From contig JAPOXD010000051.1 of the NCBI GenBank assembly GCA_026707285.1, forward strand, positions 1 to 48,452: DNA of 48,452 nt, read 5' to 3'. The translations under genes were made by a program, and so were the position numbers. Source of the DNA: Chloroflexota bacterium. GTDB taxonomy: Bacteria > Chloroflexota > UBA11872. This document shows, one piece after another, positions 9,083 through 17,003 of the stretch. Each line of letters begins with the position of its first letter. The stretch's first letter is position 1. Under the pieces are notes generated by a model. The model searched no databases. It was not told the DNA's origin and saw nothing but the letters and a program-made list of their open reading frames with translations.

Positions 9083-9550
9083 ATGTCTGAGACGACAACG
9101 TTGAAAGTGGGCGACGAGGCCCCGGATTTCGAGCTTCCGACGGCCCCCAGGGACGCCGAGCCGTTCAAGCTGAGCGACCATCGCGGGTCGACGGTGGTGA
9201 TCAACTTCGTGCCAGCCGCGTTCTCGCCGGTATGCAGCGACCAGCTCCCGATCATCCAGGAGAAGCTGGGCGGGCTCGCGGACACGGTGACGGTCGCAAT
9301 CTCGACGGATAACACGTGGTCGTTGAAGGCCTGGGCCGAGCAGTCGGGCGTGAGCTATCCGGTGCTGAGCGACTTCAATCCGCTCGGAGCCACCGCGAGC
9401 GCTTACGGCGTGCTGATCGAGGACATGAACATCGCCAACCGCGTGATCGTCGTGGTCGACGGTGACGGCAAGGTCGCGCACATCGAAACCGCGCCAGAGG
9501 TGGCCGAACTGCCCGACTACGACCCCGTGATGGCGTGCCTGTCGGGCTGA
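9083..9550 (+). CDS. Peroxiredoxin (AhpC/TSA family, AhpE-like)
   Basis: This 155-residue thiol peroxidase reduces hydrogen peroxide and organic peroxides in the cytoplasm. The active-site pattern PxxxSxxC is present as PAAFSPVC, with the peroxidatic cysteine at residue 51, preceded by the family LSDHRGSTVVINF strand. A second cysteine lies near the C-terminus in MACLSG (residue 152) and could act as resolving cysteine. ATG 9083 is chosen because GGGAG lies about 7 bases upstream; longer readings add a non-homologous, Gly/Arg-rich extension. It is one of three thiol-redox genes within 3.5 kb. Confidence 0.9.
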   Translation: MSETTTLKVGDEAPDFELPTAPRDAEPFKLSDHRGSTVVINFVPAAFSPVCSDQLPIIQEKLGGLADTVTVAISTDNTWSLKAWAEQSGVSYPVLSDFNPLGATASAYGVLIEDMNIANRVIVVVDGDGKVAHIETAPEVAELPDYDPVMACLSG

Positions 9551-9606
9551 GGCCCGGAGGCGGCAGTTGCCGCTGACAATCCCGCCGCGGTTGGCAAGAC
9601 AAAGTC

Positions 9607-9630
9607 AGAGGCCACCCTGGGGTGGCCTCT
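9607..9630 (+). terminator. Hairpin after the peroxiredoxin gene
   Basis: AGAGGCCACC at 9607-9616 and GGTGGCCTCT at 9621-9630 form a perfect 10-bp stem with a CTGG loop, 57 bp after the peroxiredoxin stop. No clear U tract follows, so it may be a Rho-assisted or U-poor terminator. It lies between two same-strand genes and would separate the peroxiredoxin from the aldolase operon. Confidence 0.6.
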
Positions 9631-9779
9631 TCCCAGCCGCCGAAGCAACTGGGGGAATTACCCTTAGAGTCTGACTGCCTCCATGGGCTTGTCAATGACT
9701 CGGCGGAGGCATCGCCCACGACAGCCCGCCCGGTGCGTCACAATCAGGTCAGCAAGTCCGTGCGAAACGGAGGACGTTT

Positions 9780-10535
9780 GTGAGATTGCCGAATCCGGTC
9801 TTGGCCACGCTGCGCCGAGGCGAAGTGTCCATTGGCTCCTGGCTCAACCTGGCGTCGCCCCTGGCCGCCGAAGTGATGGCGGTGGGCGGCTGCGAGTGGC
9901 TGGTGATCGACGCCGAGCATGCGCCCTGGGACCTGGGGATGATCACGGAAGGGCTCCGGGCCATCGAGTCGCAGGGATGCGTGCCGCTCGTGCGTCCCTG
10001 GACCAACGACCCAGCGTGCTTCGGGCAGATCCTGGACGCTGGCGCCATGGGCCTGGTCGTCCCGCACGTGAGCACGGTCGAGCAGGCCGAGGCCATTGCC
10101 GAGGCCGTGCGCTATCCGCCCCGCGGGCACCGCTCGTCCGGCACCTCGCGCGCCACCATCGACCGCGCCTGGACCGCGCAGGCCAACGACAACCTGATCA
10201 TCTGCCCCCAAATCGAGGACCTGGAGGGCGTCGCCAACACCCAGGCGATCATGGAGGTCGACGGCATGGACGTGGCCTACATCGGACCGTCCGACCTGGC
10301 GCTGTCCATGGGGCTCACCAGTGCCGACATGTTCACGAACCCGGATCACGCGGACGCCATCGCTGGGGTCCTGGCCGGGGCGCAGGCCGCAGGCAAACCG
10401 GCCGGCTTGCCCGCGCCGAACGTGGAGCGGGCGCGCCAGCTCATCGCGCAGGGATTCACGATGATCGACTACTCGAGCGACTACCGCATCCTGCAGGCCG
10501 CGCTGGTTGAGCAACTCGCCGCGGTGCGGGCCTAG
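9780..10535 (+). CDS. HpcH/HpaI family aldolase
   Basis: This 251-residue protein is a class II, metal-dependent pyruvate aldolase of the HpaI/2,4-dihydroxyhept-2-ene-1,7-dioate aldolase family, which cleaves 4-hydroxy-2-oxoacids to pyruvate and an aldehyde. The catalytic base His47 (VIDAEHAPW), Arg72 (LVRPW), metal ligand Glu146 (PQIED) and metal ligand Asp172 (GPSDL) are all present. The start is GTG 9780, preceded by ACGGAGGACG. The stop TAG shares its last base with the GTG of the next gene, so the aldolase and the dehydrogenase are coupled. That suggests the dehydrogenase acts on a product or substrate of the aldolase, which is inference. Confidence 0.91.
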   Translation: MRLPNPVLATLRRGEVSIGSWLNLASPLAAEVMAVGGCEWLVIDAEHAPWDLGMITEGLRAIESQGCVPLVRPWTNDPACFGQILDAGAMGLVVPHVSTVEQAEAIAEAVRYPPRGHRSSGTSRATIDRAWTAQANDNLIICPQIEDLEGVANTQAIMEVDGMDVAYIGPSDLALSMGLTSADMFTNPDHADAIAGVLAGAQAAGKPAGLPAPNVERARQLIAQGFTMIDYSSDYRILQAALVEQLAAVRA

Positions 10536-11575
10536 TGGGCGCGGCGGGCGGCGTGAACTACCTCACCAGCGACCAGGTCGCCGTGATGGGCGCGGCGGGC
10601 GCCGTGGGATCCAATCTCGTCCAAGCGCTGCTGTCCACCGGCACGGCCAACACCGTCGCCATGTACGACCCATTCGGGCCCGGCCTGGAGGGCGCGGCGG
10701 AGGAGATCTACCACTGCGCCTTTCCCGGCGCCGACGTGACCTGGACGACGGACGCGGGCGAGGCGCTGGACGGCGCGGCCTATGTGCTCAGCTCCGGCGG
10801 CGCGCCGCGCCGCGAGGGCATGACGCGCGAGGACCTGCTGCGCGGCAACGCGGAGATCGCGGCGCAACTGGGGCAGGACATCAGCCGGCACGCGCCCGAA
10901 GCCAAACTGGTGGTGATCGTGTTCAACCCGGCGGACGTCACCGGCCTGGTGACCCTGGTGCACTCGGGGCTGCCGCCCCAGCGCGTGACCACGCTGGCGG
11001 CGCTGGACAGCACGCGCTTGCAGACTCGGCTGGCCCAGCACTTCGGCGTGCCGCAGCACCGTGTGGACGGCTGCCGCACCTACGGCGGGCACGGCCAGGA
11101 AATGGCGCTCTACAAGGGCGCGATTCAGATCGACGGCGTGCCGCTCAACGACATCGTGAACGGCGGCGCCCAGGCCAACGGCGTGGGATTGGACGCCGAC
11201 GGCTGGCAGGCGATCCGCGAGCACGTGCTCGGCGGCGGCGCGCGTGTCATCAAGCTCCGGGGACGCTCATCCTTCCAGTCGCCGGCGCACCTCACCGCCA
11301 TGATGGTGCGGGCGGCGTGCGGCGGCGAGCCGTTCGAGTGGCCGTGCGGCGCGTTCGTGACCGGCGAGCCCTATACCAACGTCATGATGGCCATGCCCAC
11401 CACGCTCGGTCCGGGCGGCGTTGCCTGGCGACTGCCCGAAGGCGACGCGGACGAACGGGCGGAGCTTGACGCGGCCTATACGCACCTGCAGCACCTGCGC
11501 GACGAGACGATCGAGATGGGCCTGATTCCGGCCGTCCCCGATTGGGGCTCGGTGAACCCGCACCTCGCGGGCTGA
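10535..11575 (+). CDS. Malate/lactate dehydrogenase family protein
   Basis: This 346-residue NAD-dependent 2-hydroxyacid dehydrogenase belongs to the malate/lactate dehydrogenase superfamily. The Rossmann glycine motif is GAAGAVGS (residues 19-26). The substrate loop contains GGAPRREGMTREDLLRGN, the LDSTR segment follows, and the proton-acceptor histidine is in TYGGHGQEM near residue 187. GTG 10535 overlaps the aldolase stop by one base. It is longer than typical bacterial malate dehydrogenases (about 310 residues), with extra sequence around residues 185-215 and at the C-terminus, so it may not be the main citric acid cycle enzyme. Pairing with an HpaI aldolase suggests a catabolic role on a hydroxyacid. 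Confidence 0.85.
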   Translation: MGAAGGVNYLTSDQVAVMGAAGAVGSNLVQALLSTGTANTVAMYDPFGPGLEGAAEEIYHCAFPGADVTWTTDAGEALDGAAYVLSSGGAPRREGMTREDLLRGNAEIAAQLGQDISRHAPEAKLVVIVFNPADVTGLVTLVHSGLPPQRVTTLAALDSTRLQTRLAQHFGVPQHRVDGCRTYGGHGQEMALYKGAIQIDGVPLNDIVNGGAQANGVGLDADGWQAIREHVLGGGARVIKLRGRSSFQSPAHLTAMMVRAACGGEPFEWPCGAFVTGEPYTNVMMAMPTTLGPGGVAWRLPEGDADERAELDAAYTHLQHLRDETIEMGLIPAVPDWGSVNPHLAG

Positions 11576-11582
11576 CGCGCGG

Positions 11583-12041
11583 TCAGCCGTAGGTGCGCAT
11601 TAGCTCTTCGGGCGTGAGGCGGCCGGCGTTGGTGGCCGAGTAGACGGCCGCTTCGACGCGGCCGTCCGCGTCCAGCACGAATGCGGTGGCCTGGAAGGCG
11701 CGGCGGCGCTCGAAACGGTAGGCGCCCACCGCGTCGAGGGCGTCGGGGTAGGCCAACTCGCCCACCAGTGGGAACTCAAGGCCCAGGCGCTCCGTCAGCG
11801 CCGCAATGTCCTCACGCGGATCGACGGAGAGTCCCACCACGTCGACGCCGATCGCGTCAAGGGTGTCGAGCAACCAGTTATAGCCGGCCAACTGCCGGCG
11901 ACAGTGCGATCACCAGTGGCCGCGGTAGAACAGCAACGCCGTGCGCCGATCCCCCAGGTCGTCGGGCACGCGGAATGGCGTGCCGTCGCCGAGCACGCCT
12001 TCCAGCGTCGGAAACGCATCGCCGAGGTTTAGCCTGCCCAT
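11583..12041 (-). CDS. Predicted selenocysteine-containing peroxiredoxin-like redoxin (in-frame TGA = Sec44)
   Basis: Read from ATG 12041 the frame gives MGRLNLGDAFPTLEGVL and then LLFYRGHW, an in-frame TGA at 11910..11912, and SHCRRQLAGYNWLLD, continuing to a TGA stop at 11583. Translating the inner TGA yields a complete 152-residue thioredoxin-fold redoxin of the AhpC/TSA-like type, including the VVGLSVDPRED segment and AFVLDADGRVEAAVYS. Cysteine homologues have RGxWCPxCxxQL, so the TGA replaces exactly the first redox cysteine to give U-S-H-C. Reading on both sides is intact, an AGGGGGG Shine-Dalgarno lies about 10 bases before the ATG, and a SECIS-like hairpin follows the TGA. Selenocysteine is therefore more likely than a nonsense mutation. 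A shorter reading from a TTG at 11891 would lose the active site. No sel genes are in this window. Confidence 0.8.
11883..11912 (-). promoter_or_regulatory. Candidate bacterial SECIS element with Sec UGA codon
   Basis: On the minus strand the TGA codon (11912..11910) is followed by 10 bases and then the perfect hairpin GCCGGC-AGTTG-GCCGGC (arms 11899-11894 and 11888-11883). The five-base loop contains GU and starts 17 nt after the UGA. Bacterial SECIS elements recognised by SelB are hairpins in the coding region just downstream of the UGA, with a G early in a small apical loop, so geometry and loop fit. GC richness makes some chance hairpins likely, so the call rests on position together with the redoxin reading. 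Confidence 0.65.
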
Positions 12042-12130
12042 CGATCAGCCCCCTTTGCCGAAGGTGCCAGTATGACCGACGGCCGCGTTGGCTCCGGTGC
12101 CGGGCATCTGGGTCGGTAGGGCCGTCCGCC

Positions 12131-12159
12131 GTTGGTGGTGAGCCTGTCGAACCACAAAC
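12131..12159. repeat. Short palindrome carrying GAGCCTGTCGA
   Basis: GTTGGTGGT and ACCACAAAC form an imperfect 9-bp stem around a GAGCCTGTCGA core in the region between the divergent redoxin and glutaredoxin genes. The same core occurs at 40549-40559, also inside a hairpin, so this is one copy of a dispersed intergenic repeat. Confidence 0.55.
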
Positions 12160-12250
12160 GGATTCGCCGGCCATTACCGACCGGGGCCCCGATTTGACAC
12201 AATTGGGCGACGACATGCCCGGACCGCCGGGATTTTTCTGGAGACAAACC

Positions 12251-12598
12251 ATGGCAACCCAATCCACGCCTGAGATCGTCGCCTATCTGAAGCCCGTCTG
12301 CGGCTGGAGCGCCGGCGTCCGCGCCGTCCTGGACAAGTACGACCTCGGCTACGAGGACAAGGACATCATCAACAGCCCGACGAACTACCACGAGATGGTG
12401 ATCAAGAGCGGGCAGCCGCTGTCGCCGTGCGTGGTGGTTGACGGCCGCATGCTGGCCGACGTCAGCGGCGAAGAAGTCGAGGCCTGGCTGGCCGACAAGG
12501 GCTACATCGCCAAGAACAACCTGCCCACGCCGGTCCCCATCGACCGCGCCTGCGCCGACGAGGTCCACGCCGCCAACGTCACGTTCGAGGACCTGTAG
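12251..12598 (+). CDS. Glutaredoxin-like protein with CGWS motif
   Basis: This 115-residue cytoplasmic thioredoxin-fold protein is glutaredoxin-like. After the first strand (EIVAYLKPV) comes the redox motif C17-G-W-S20, a CxxS form in which the second cysteine is serine, so it probably acts by a monothiol mechanism. The cis-Pro segment is QPLSPCVVVDGRML, and the C-terminal 30 residues extend beyond a minimal glutaredoxin. ATG 12251 has GGAG about 8 bases upstream. It is divergent from the candidate selenoprotein across a 209-bp gap, and the two may share regulation. It could reduce the selenoprotein or form mixed disulphides with it, which is inference. Confidence 0.82.
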   Translation: MATQSTPEIVAYLKPVCGWSAGVRAVLDKYDLGYEDKDIINSPTNYHEMVIKSGQPLSPCVVVDGRMLADVSGEEVEAWLADKGYIAKNNLPTPVPIDRACADEVHAANVTFEDL

Positions 12599-12639
12599 CG
12601 CCGGACGCTCAGCCGGATCCGCCGCCGTGGGGCCGGCTC

Positions 12640-15162
12640 TCAGCCCCGCAACTCCGCGCCCAGCCGGTGCTGGAGGGCGCGAACTACCCGGTTGTGCGCC
12701 CTGTCCGCTTCCTTGTCCGTGAGCGTCCGGTCCGGGGCGGCATAGCTGAGCGCGTAGGCCAGGCTGCGCTTGCCGGCGGCAATCTGCTCGCCGCGGTACT
12801 CGTCGAACATGCGCACCGAGGCCAATAGCGGACGCCCCGCGCGCTGGATCGTCTCCAGCACCTCCGCTTGGGCCACGCCCTCGTCGACGACGACCGCCAG
12901 GTCACGCAGCGCGGCGGGATACTCCGACCACGCCGCGAACGACGGCGGGCCGGCCGAGGCTGCGCGCAGCGCGCCCACGTCCACCAGCAGGGCCCAGGCG
13001 CGTTCGTCCAGGCCATAGGCCGCGGCCACCTCGGGCTCGATGGCGCCATATGCGGCCAGCGCCCGACCGGCTTGCGTCGCTGCCGCCGCCTGCCCCGCCG
13101 CGAACGTCGGGTGCTCGACCTCCTCGTGGCTGACCGTGGACAGGTCAACGCCTGATCGCGCCAGCACTTCGTCCACGATGCCGCGAACGAATGGAAGCTC
13201 GACGGACGCGGTTTCGTCCCAGCGCGCGGCGCTCAGGCGCTCGCCGAACACAGCTGTGAGCAGCAGCGGCTCCTCCGGCAGATCGTCCTGGCGCGGCAGG
13301 AATGTCGGCTGGCACTCGAAGAGGAGCAGATCTCGGTCGGTGTGTCGGCGGTTGGCGCGCAGGGTTTCCAGCATCGTCGACAGGCCGGTAAGCCGAAGGG
13401 TCGACTCATCGGACGACAGCGGATTGCGAATCGCCAGCGGCGCTCGGTGCAGCGGCAGCAGCCGGTCGGTGAGCGCGCGCCCGGCGTCGTTCATCGCGGA
13501 ACAGTGAACCGTTTCCCAGGTTTCGGGGTCGCCCAGCGGCGTTTCCGGATCGGCGTCCAGCAGGTCCGGCGACACCAGCCGCGCCAGGCGGGCCTCGCTG
13601 GTCAGCGCATAGGTCACGCACTCGGTGAATCCAAGGCCGACCATCACGTCCCGCAGCTCGTCGTCGCGCGGGTCGAGCTCGCCGGGCACCACGTCCGTCA
13701 CGCCTCCGGTGGGCAGCGTATTCGGGATGCGGTCATAGCCGAGCAGGCGCGCCACCTCTTCCACCACGTCGGCTGGCGTCGTGACGTCGCGGCGCCAGAA
13801 CGGCGGCTGCACGTGCAACACGTCGTCGGTCTCGGTCACGGCGAAGGCCAGCGCCTCGAGCGCGCGCCGCACCTCGGCGCGCTCGTAGGCCAGGCCCATC
13901 AGGCGCTCGATGCGCTCGAACCCGAGCGAAACCGGCTCGGGCTGGCTGGGCGCCGGGTAGGCGTCGGCCGAAAGGAACTCCCCGCGTCCCGCGCCGATCG
14001 TCTCGATGATCTGCACGCAGCGTCGCAGCGCCGGTTCGGTGAGCTCCGGCGGCAGGCCCTTCTCGAACCGGCGCGACGCCTCGCTGCGCAGCGCCAGCCG
14101 GTGCGCCGTGCGGCGAATGCTCACGGGGTCGAAGGTTGCCGATTCCAGCAGCACCGTCGACGTGGCGTCGGTGACCTCGGTGGCCAGTCCGCCCATCACG
14201 CCGGCCAGTGCCACCGGGCCCTCGCCGTCCACGATGCAGAGCGTTTCGCCGGTCAGCTCGCGGTTCTGGCCGTCCAGCGTCACCAGCCGCTCGCCGGGCC
14301 TGGCCGTGCGAACGCCGATCATGCCTCCGCGGATGGTGTCCCAGTCGAAGGCGTGCAGCGGCTGCCCGGTTTCCAGCATCACGTAGTTGGTCACGTCCAC
14401 GATCGTGTTGATCGGCCGCATGCCCGCCAGCTCCAGCCGCTTGCGCAGCCAGGCCGGAGACTCGTCCACCTCCACGTCGCGGATGAACGCCGCCGAATAG
14501 CGGGCGCAGAGCGCCGGATCGTCGATCTCCAGGTGCACCGACGGCCATGCATCGCCGTCACTCGCCCGAGCGTCGGGGATCGGCGATTTGACCTCGGTAC
14601 CAAAGAGCGCGGCGGCCTCGCGCGCGATGCCCAGCACCGAGAGGGCGTCCGGGCGGTTGGCCTTGAGCTCGAATTCGATCACCTCGTCGCCGAGGACCTC
14701 GGTCAAGGGCCGGCCGACCGGGGCGTCGGGCTCGAGAATCAGGATGCCCTCGTGGTCGTCGCTCAGCCCCAACTCCCGGTTGGAGCACAACATGCCGCGT
14801 GAGACCACGCCGCGAATCTTGGTTGGCTTCAGCTCCTTGAGACGCGGCTCGTCGGAGTAGGCGTCCCACAGCCGCGCGCCCTCGTGCGCGAAGGCGATCC
14901 TGTCACCGACGCCGAAGTTCCACGCGCCGCACACAACTTGGATCTCGTCGGCGCCGGTGGTCACCGTCGGCAGGTTGAGCCGATCAGCGTTCGGATGCGG
15001 GTCGATGCGCACGACCTCGCCCACCACCACGCGGTCCCAGTGCTCGCCGGTGCGATGAATCTCGGCGACCTCGAAACCGGCGTCGGTCAGCCGCCGCGCG
15101 ACCTCGTCAACCGGCGCGCTTATGCCCGATAGCTCGCACAGCCATTCGTAGGGCACTCGCAT
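12640..15162 (-). CDS. pheT: Phenylalanine-tRNA ligase beta subunit
   Basis: PheT is the beta chain of the alpha2-beta2 enzyme that charges tRNA-Phe. The 840-residue product begins MRVPYEWLCELSG. It contains the EMAP-like tRNA-binding domain (VVVGEVVRIDPHPNADRLNL near residues 45-64), the B3/B4 editing domain with NRPDALSVLGIAREAAALFG, the B5 domain, and the catalytic-like core with HRLALRSEASRRFEKG. A C-terminal ferredoxin-fold anticodon-binding domain starts at EYPAALRDLAVVV and ends at ALQHRLGAELRG. Length is typical (about 800). It starts three bases after the pheS stop, so the two subunits are co-translated. Confidence 0.96.
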   Translation of the reverse strand: MRVPYEWLCELSGISAPVDEVARRLTDAGFEVAEIHRTGEHWDRVVVGEVVRIDPHPNADRLNLPTVTTGADEIQVVCGAWNFGVGDRIAFAHEGARLWDAYSDEPRLKELKPTKIRGVVSRGMLCSNRELGLSDDHEGILILEPDAPVGRPLTEVLGDEVIEFELKANRPDALSVLGIAREAAALFGTEVKSPIPDARASDGDAWPSVHLEIDDPALCARYSAAFIRDVEVDESPAWLRKRLELAGMRPINTIVDVTNYVMLETGQPLHAFDWDTIRGGMIGVRTARPGERLVTLDGQNRELTGETLCIVDGEGPVALAGVMGGLATEVTDATSTVLLESATFDPVSIRRTAHRLALRSEASRRFEKGLPPELTEPALRRCVQIIETIGAGRGEFLSADAYPAPSQPEPVSLGFERIERLMGLAYERAEVRRALEALAFAVTETDDVLHVQPPFWRRDVTTPADVVEEVARLLGYDRIPNTLPTGGVTDVVPGELDPRDDELRDVMVGLGFTECVTYALTSEARLARLVSPDLLDADPETPLGDPETWETVHCSAMNDAGRALTDRLLPLHRAPLAIRNPLSSDESTLRLTGLSTMLETLRANRRHTDRDLLLFECQPTFLPRQDDLPEEPLLLTAVFGERLSAARWDETASVELPFVRGIVDEVLARSGVDLSTVSHEEVEHPTFAAGQAAAATQAGRALAAYGAIEPEVAAAYGLDERAWALLVDVGALRAASAGPPSFAAWSEYPAALRDLAVVVDEGVAQAEVLETIQRAGRPLLASVRMFDEYRGEQIAAGKRSLAYALSYAAPDRTLTDKEADRAHNRVVRALQHRLGAELRG

Positions 15163-15165
15163 GGG

Positions 15166-16188
15166 CTAGTGGAACTGCCTGAGGAATCGCAGGTCGTTGC
15201 GGTAGAAGCTGCGGATGTCGGTCACGCCGTATTTCAGCATGGCGATCCGCTCCACGCCCATGCCGAAGGCGAAGCCCTGGTACACCTCGGGGTCATAGCC
15301 CACGTTCGCCAGCACCGTGGGGTGCACCATGCCGGCGCCGAGGATCTCGATCCAGCCGCTGCCCCCGCAGACCGAGCAGCCGTCGCCGCCGCAGGCGTGG
15401 CACGACATGTCAGCCTCGGCGCTTGGTTCGGTGAAGGGGAAGTAGCTGGGGCGAATTCGCAGGTCGCGATCGGGGCCGAACATCGCCCGTACGACGTGGG
15501 TGAGGGTGCCGCGCAGATCCGCCATGGTGATGTACTCGTCCACCGCAAGCCCTTCGACCTGCATGAACTCAGACTCATTCTTGGCGGAGCGGTCTTCGTA
15601 GCGATAGACCTTGCCCGGCACGATCACGCGCACCGGCGGTCGCACCTGCTCCATCACGCGCGCCTGCACCGGCGAGGTGTGAGTCCGCAGCAGCAAATCG
15701 CCGGGGCGCGCTTGTTGCTGGAGGTGGAAGGTGTCCCACATGTCGCGCGCCGGGTGGTCGGCGGGAATGTTGAGCAGCTCGAAGTTGTATCGGTCCCACT
15801 CCACTTCCGGTCCGCTGACGGCGCGGAAGCCCAGCGGCGCAAGCACCGCGCGAATCTCACGCAGCGTGCGCGTTAGCGGATGCAACCGGCCCAGGCGCAC
15901 CGGATATCCGGGCATGGTGACGTCGGCGCCAGTCGCGTTCGACTGGCGGCTCAGGCTCTCGCGATGAGCGGCAAGTGCTTCCTCCAGCGCCTGCCGCGCG
16001 GCGTTGGCGGCCTGCCCCGCGGCCCGACGATCCTCCGGGGCCAGCTCGCGGATCGACCGCAGGATGCCGGTGAGCGCGCTGCGCCGTCCCAGGTGCGCCA
16101 CGCGCCACGCCTCGAGCGCCGCATCGGAGCCGGCTTGCGCCAGCTCGGCCTGCGCCGCGGCCAGCAACTCGTCAATCCGCTCGCGCAC
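15166..16188 (-). CDS. pheS: Phenylalanine-tRNA ligase alpha subunit
   Basis: PheS is the catalytic alpha chain of phenylalanyl-tRNA synthetase. The product of about 340 residues has an N-terminal coiled-coil (ERIDELLAAAQAEL) and a class II core with TSPVQARVMEQVRPPVRVIVPGK, motif 2-like YRYEDRSAKNESEFMQVEG, and motif 3-like GFAFGMGVERIAMLKYGV. A CxxCGGxGCxxC cluster (CHACGGDGCSVC) is present, as in PheS versions that bind zinc. GTG 16188 is chosen because AAGGA lies about 8 bases upstream and it gives the normal family start; the frame stays open upstream without homology. It overlaps the end of the rRNA methyltransferase gene by 17 bp. Confidence 0.95.
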   Translation of the reverse strand: MRERIDELLAAAQAELAQAGSDAALEAWRVAHLGRRSALTGILRSIRELAPEDRRAAGQAANAARQALEEALAAHRESLSRQSNATGADVTMPGYPVRLGRLHPLTRTLREIRAVLAPLGFRAVSGPEVEWDRYNFELLNIPADHPARDMWDTFHLQQQARPGDLLLRTHTSPVQARVMEQVRPPVRVIVPGKVYRYEDRSAKNESEFMQVEGLAVDEYITMADLRGTLTHVVRAMFGPDRDLRIRPSYFPFTEPSAEADMSCHACGGDGCSVCGGSGWIEILGAGMVHPTVLANVGYDPEVYQGFAFGMGVERIAMLKYGVTDIRSFYRNDLRFLRQFH

Positions 16189-16990
16189 CGGGGTCCTTAT
16201 TCGTGGAATTGGCGGCGCGCTGCCGCGCGGCCTCGAACAGGATAACGGCGGCCGCGGCGGCCGCGTTGAGCGATTCCACCTCACGCTGCATCGGTACGCG
16301 GACCGCAGCGCGGCTCGCGGCGCGCCAGTCGGGCGAAACACCCGCCGATTCGGCGCCCACGATCAGGCCGCAGGGGACAGTCCAATCGATGTCGTGGTAG
16401 GCCAGATCGGCGTCGGCGCTCGCCGTGTACATGTCGACATCGGGGGCGACCGACTCAAAGTCCGCCGGTTCGGGCGCTTTCCGAATGGGCACGCGAAGCT
16501 GACCGCCCGCGCCCGCCCGCATGGCCTTGGGGCTGTAGGCATCCGCCGTGCCGGGGGTGCAGATCACGCCCGTCGCGCCCGCAGCGGCGGCGCTGCGGAC
16601 CATGGCGCCGACGTTTCCCGGATCTTGCACCCCGTCAAGCACTAGGAGCAGCGCGGGCCCGGGGGGCGGCGGCGGGTCGGGCGTGGCGATTACGGCGAGA
16701 ATCCCTTGCGGCGTCTCCGTGTCGGCGACGGCGTTGAATACCCCGTCGGTGCAGCGGCGCACGGAAATCCCCCGCGCTGCGGCCTCGTCGACAGCTGCCG
16801 CGGCGGCCGGTGATGGGTCCTTCACGCACAGCACTGACTCAACCACGCCCGCATGCAACGCCTCGGCCACGAGCTTCGGCCCCTCGACGACCGTGTGACC
16901 GGCGCGGCGGCGCGCGCTCGCGCGCTGAAGCGAACGCACATGGGCAACCGCCGGGTTGCGGGCACTGCGGATGAGCGGCGCCGGAGCCAC
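16172..16990 (-). CDS. SpoU family 23S rRNA 2'-O-methyltransferase
   Basis: This 272-residue SPOUT-class enzyme transfers a methyl group from S-adenosylmethionine to a ribose 2'-OH of rRNA, as in the RlmB/TsnR group. The N-terminal substrate-binding domain starts LIRSARNPAVAHVRSL. The knotted catalytic domain shows motif 1 LVLDGVQDPGNVGAMVRSAAAAGA, motif 2 LIVGAESAGVS and motif 3 VPMQREVESLNAAAAAAVILFE. The start is GTG 16990. It lies between rplT and pheS, an arrangement common in several bacterial phyla. The exact target nucleotide cannot be inferred. Confidence 0.9.
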   Translation of the reverse strand: MAPAPLIRSARNPAVAHVRSLQRASARRRAGHTVVEGPKLVAEALHAGVVESVLCVKDPSPAAAAAVDEAAARGISVRRCTDGVFNAVADTETPQGILAVIATPDPPPPPGPALLLVLDGVQDPGNVGAMVRSAAAAGATGVICTPGTADAYSPKAMRAGAGGQLRVPIRKAPEPADFESVAPDVDMYTASADADLAYHDIDWTVPCGLIVGAESAGVSPDWRAASRAAVRVPMQREVESLNAAAAAAVILFEAARQRAANSTNKDPGARAD

Positions 16991-17003
16991 GGCCCCACCG
17001 CGC

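Noticed and set aside
11583-11891. Short reading of the redoxin from TTG 11891, as a complete gene
   Set aside because: It lacks the N-terminal strand and the redox motif. The same frame upstream is clearly homologous, so the TGA is internal.
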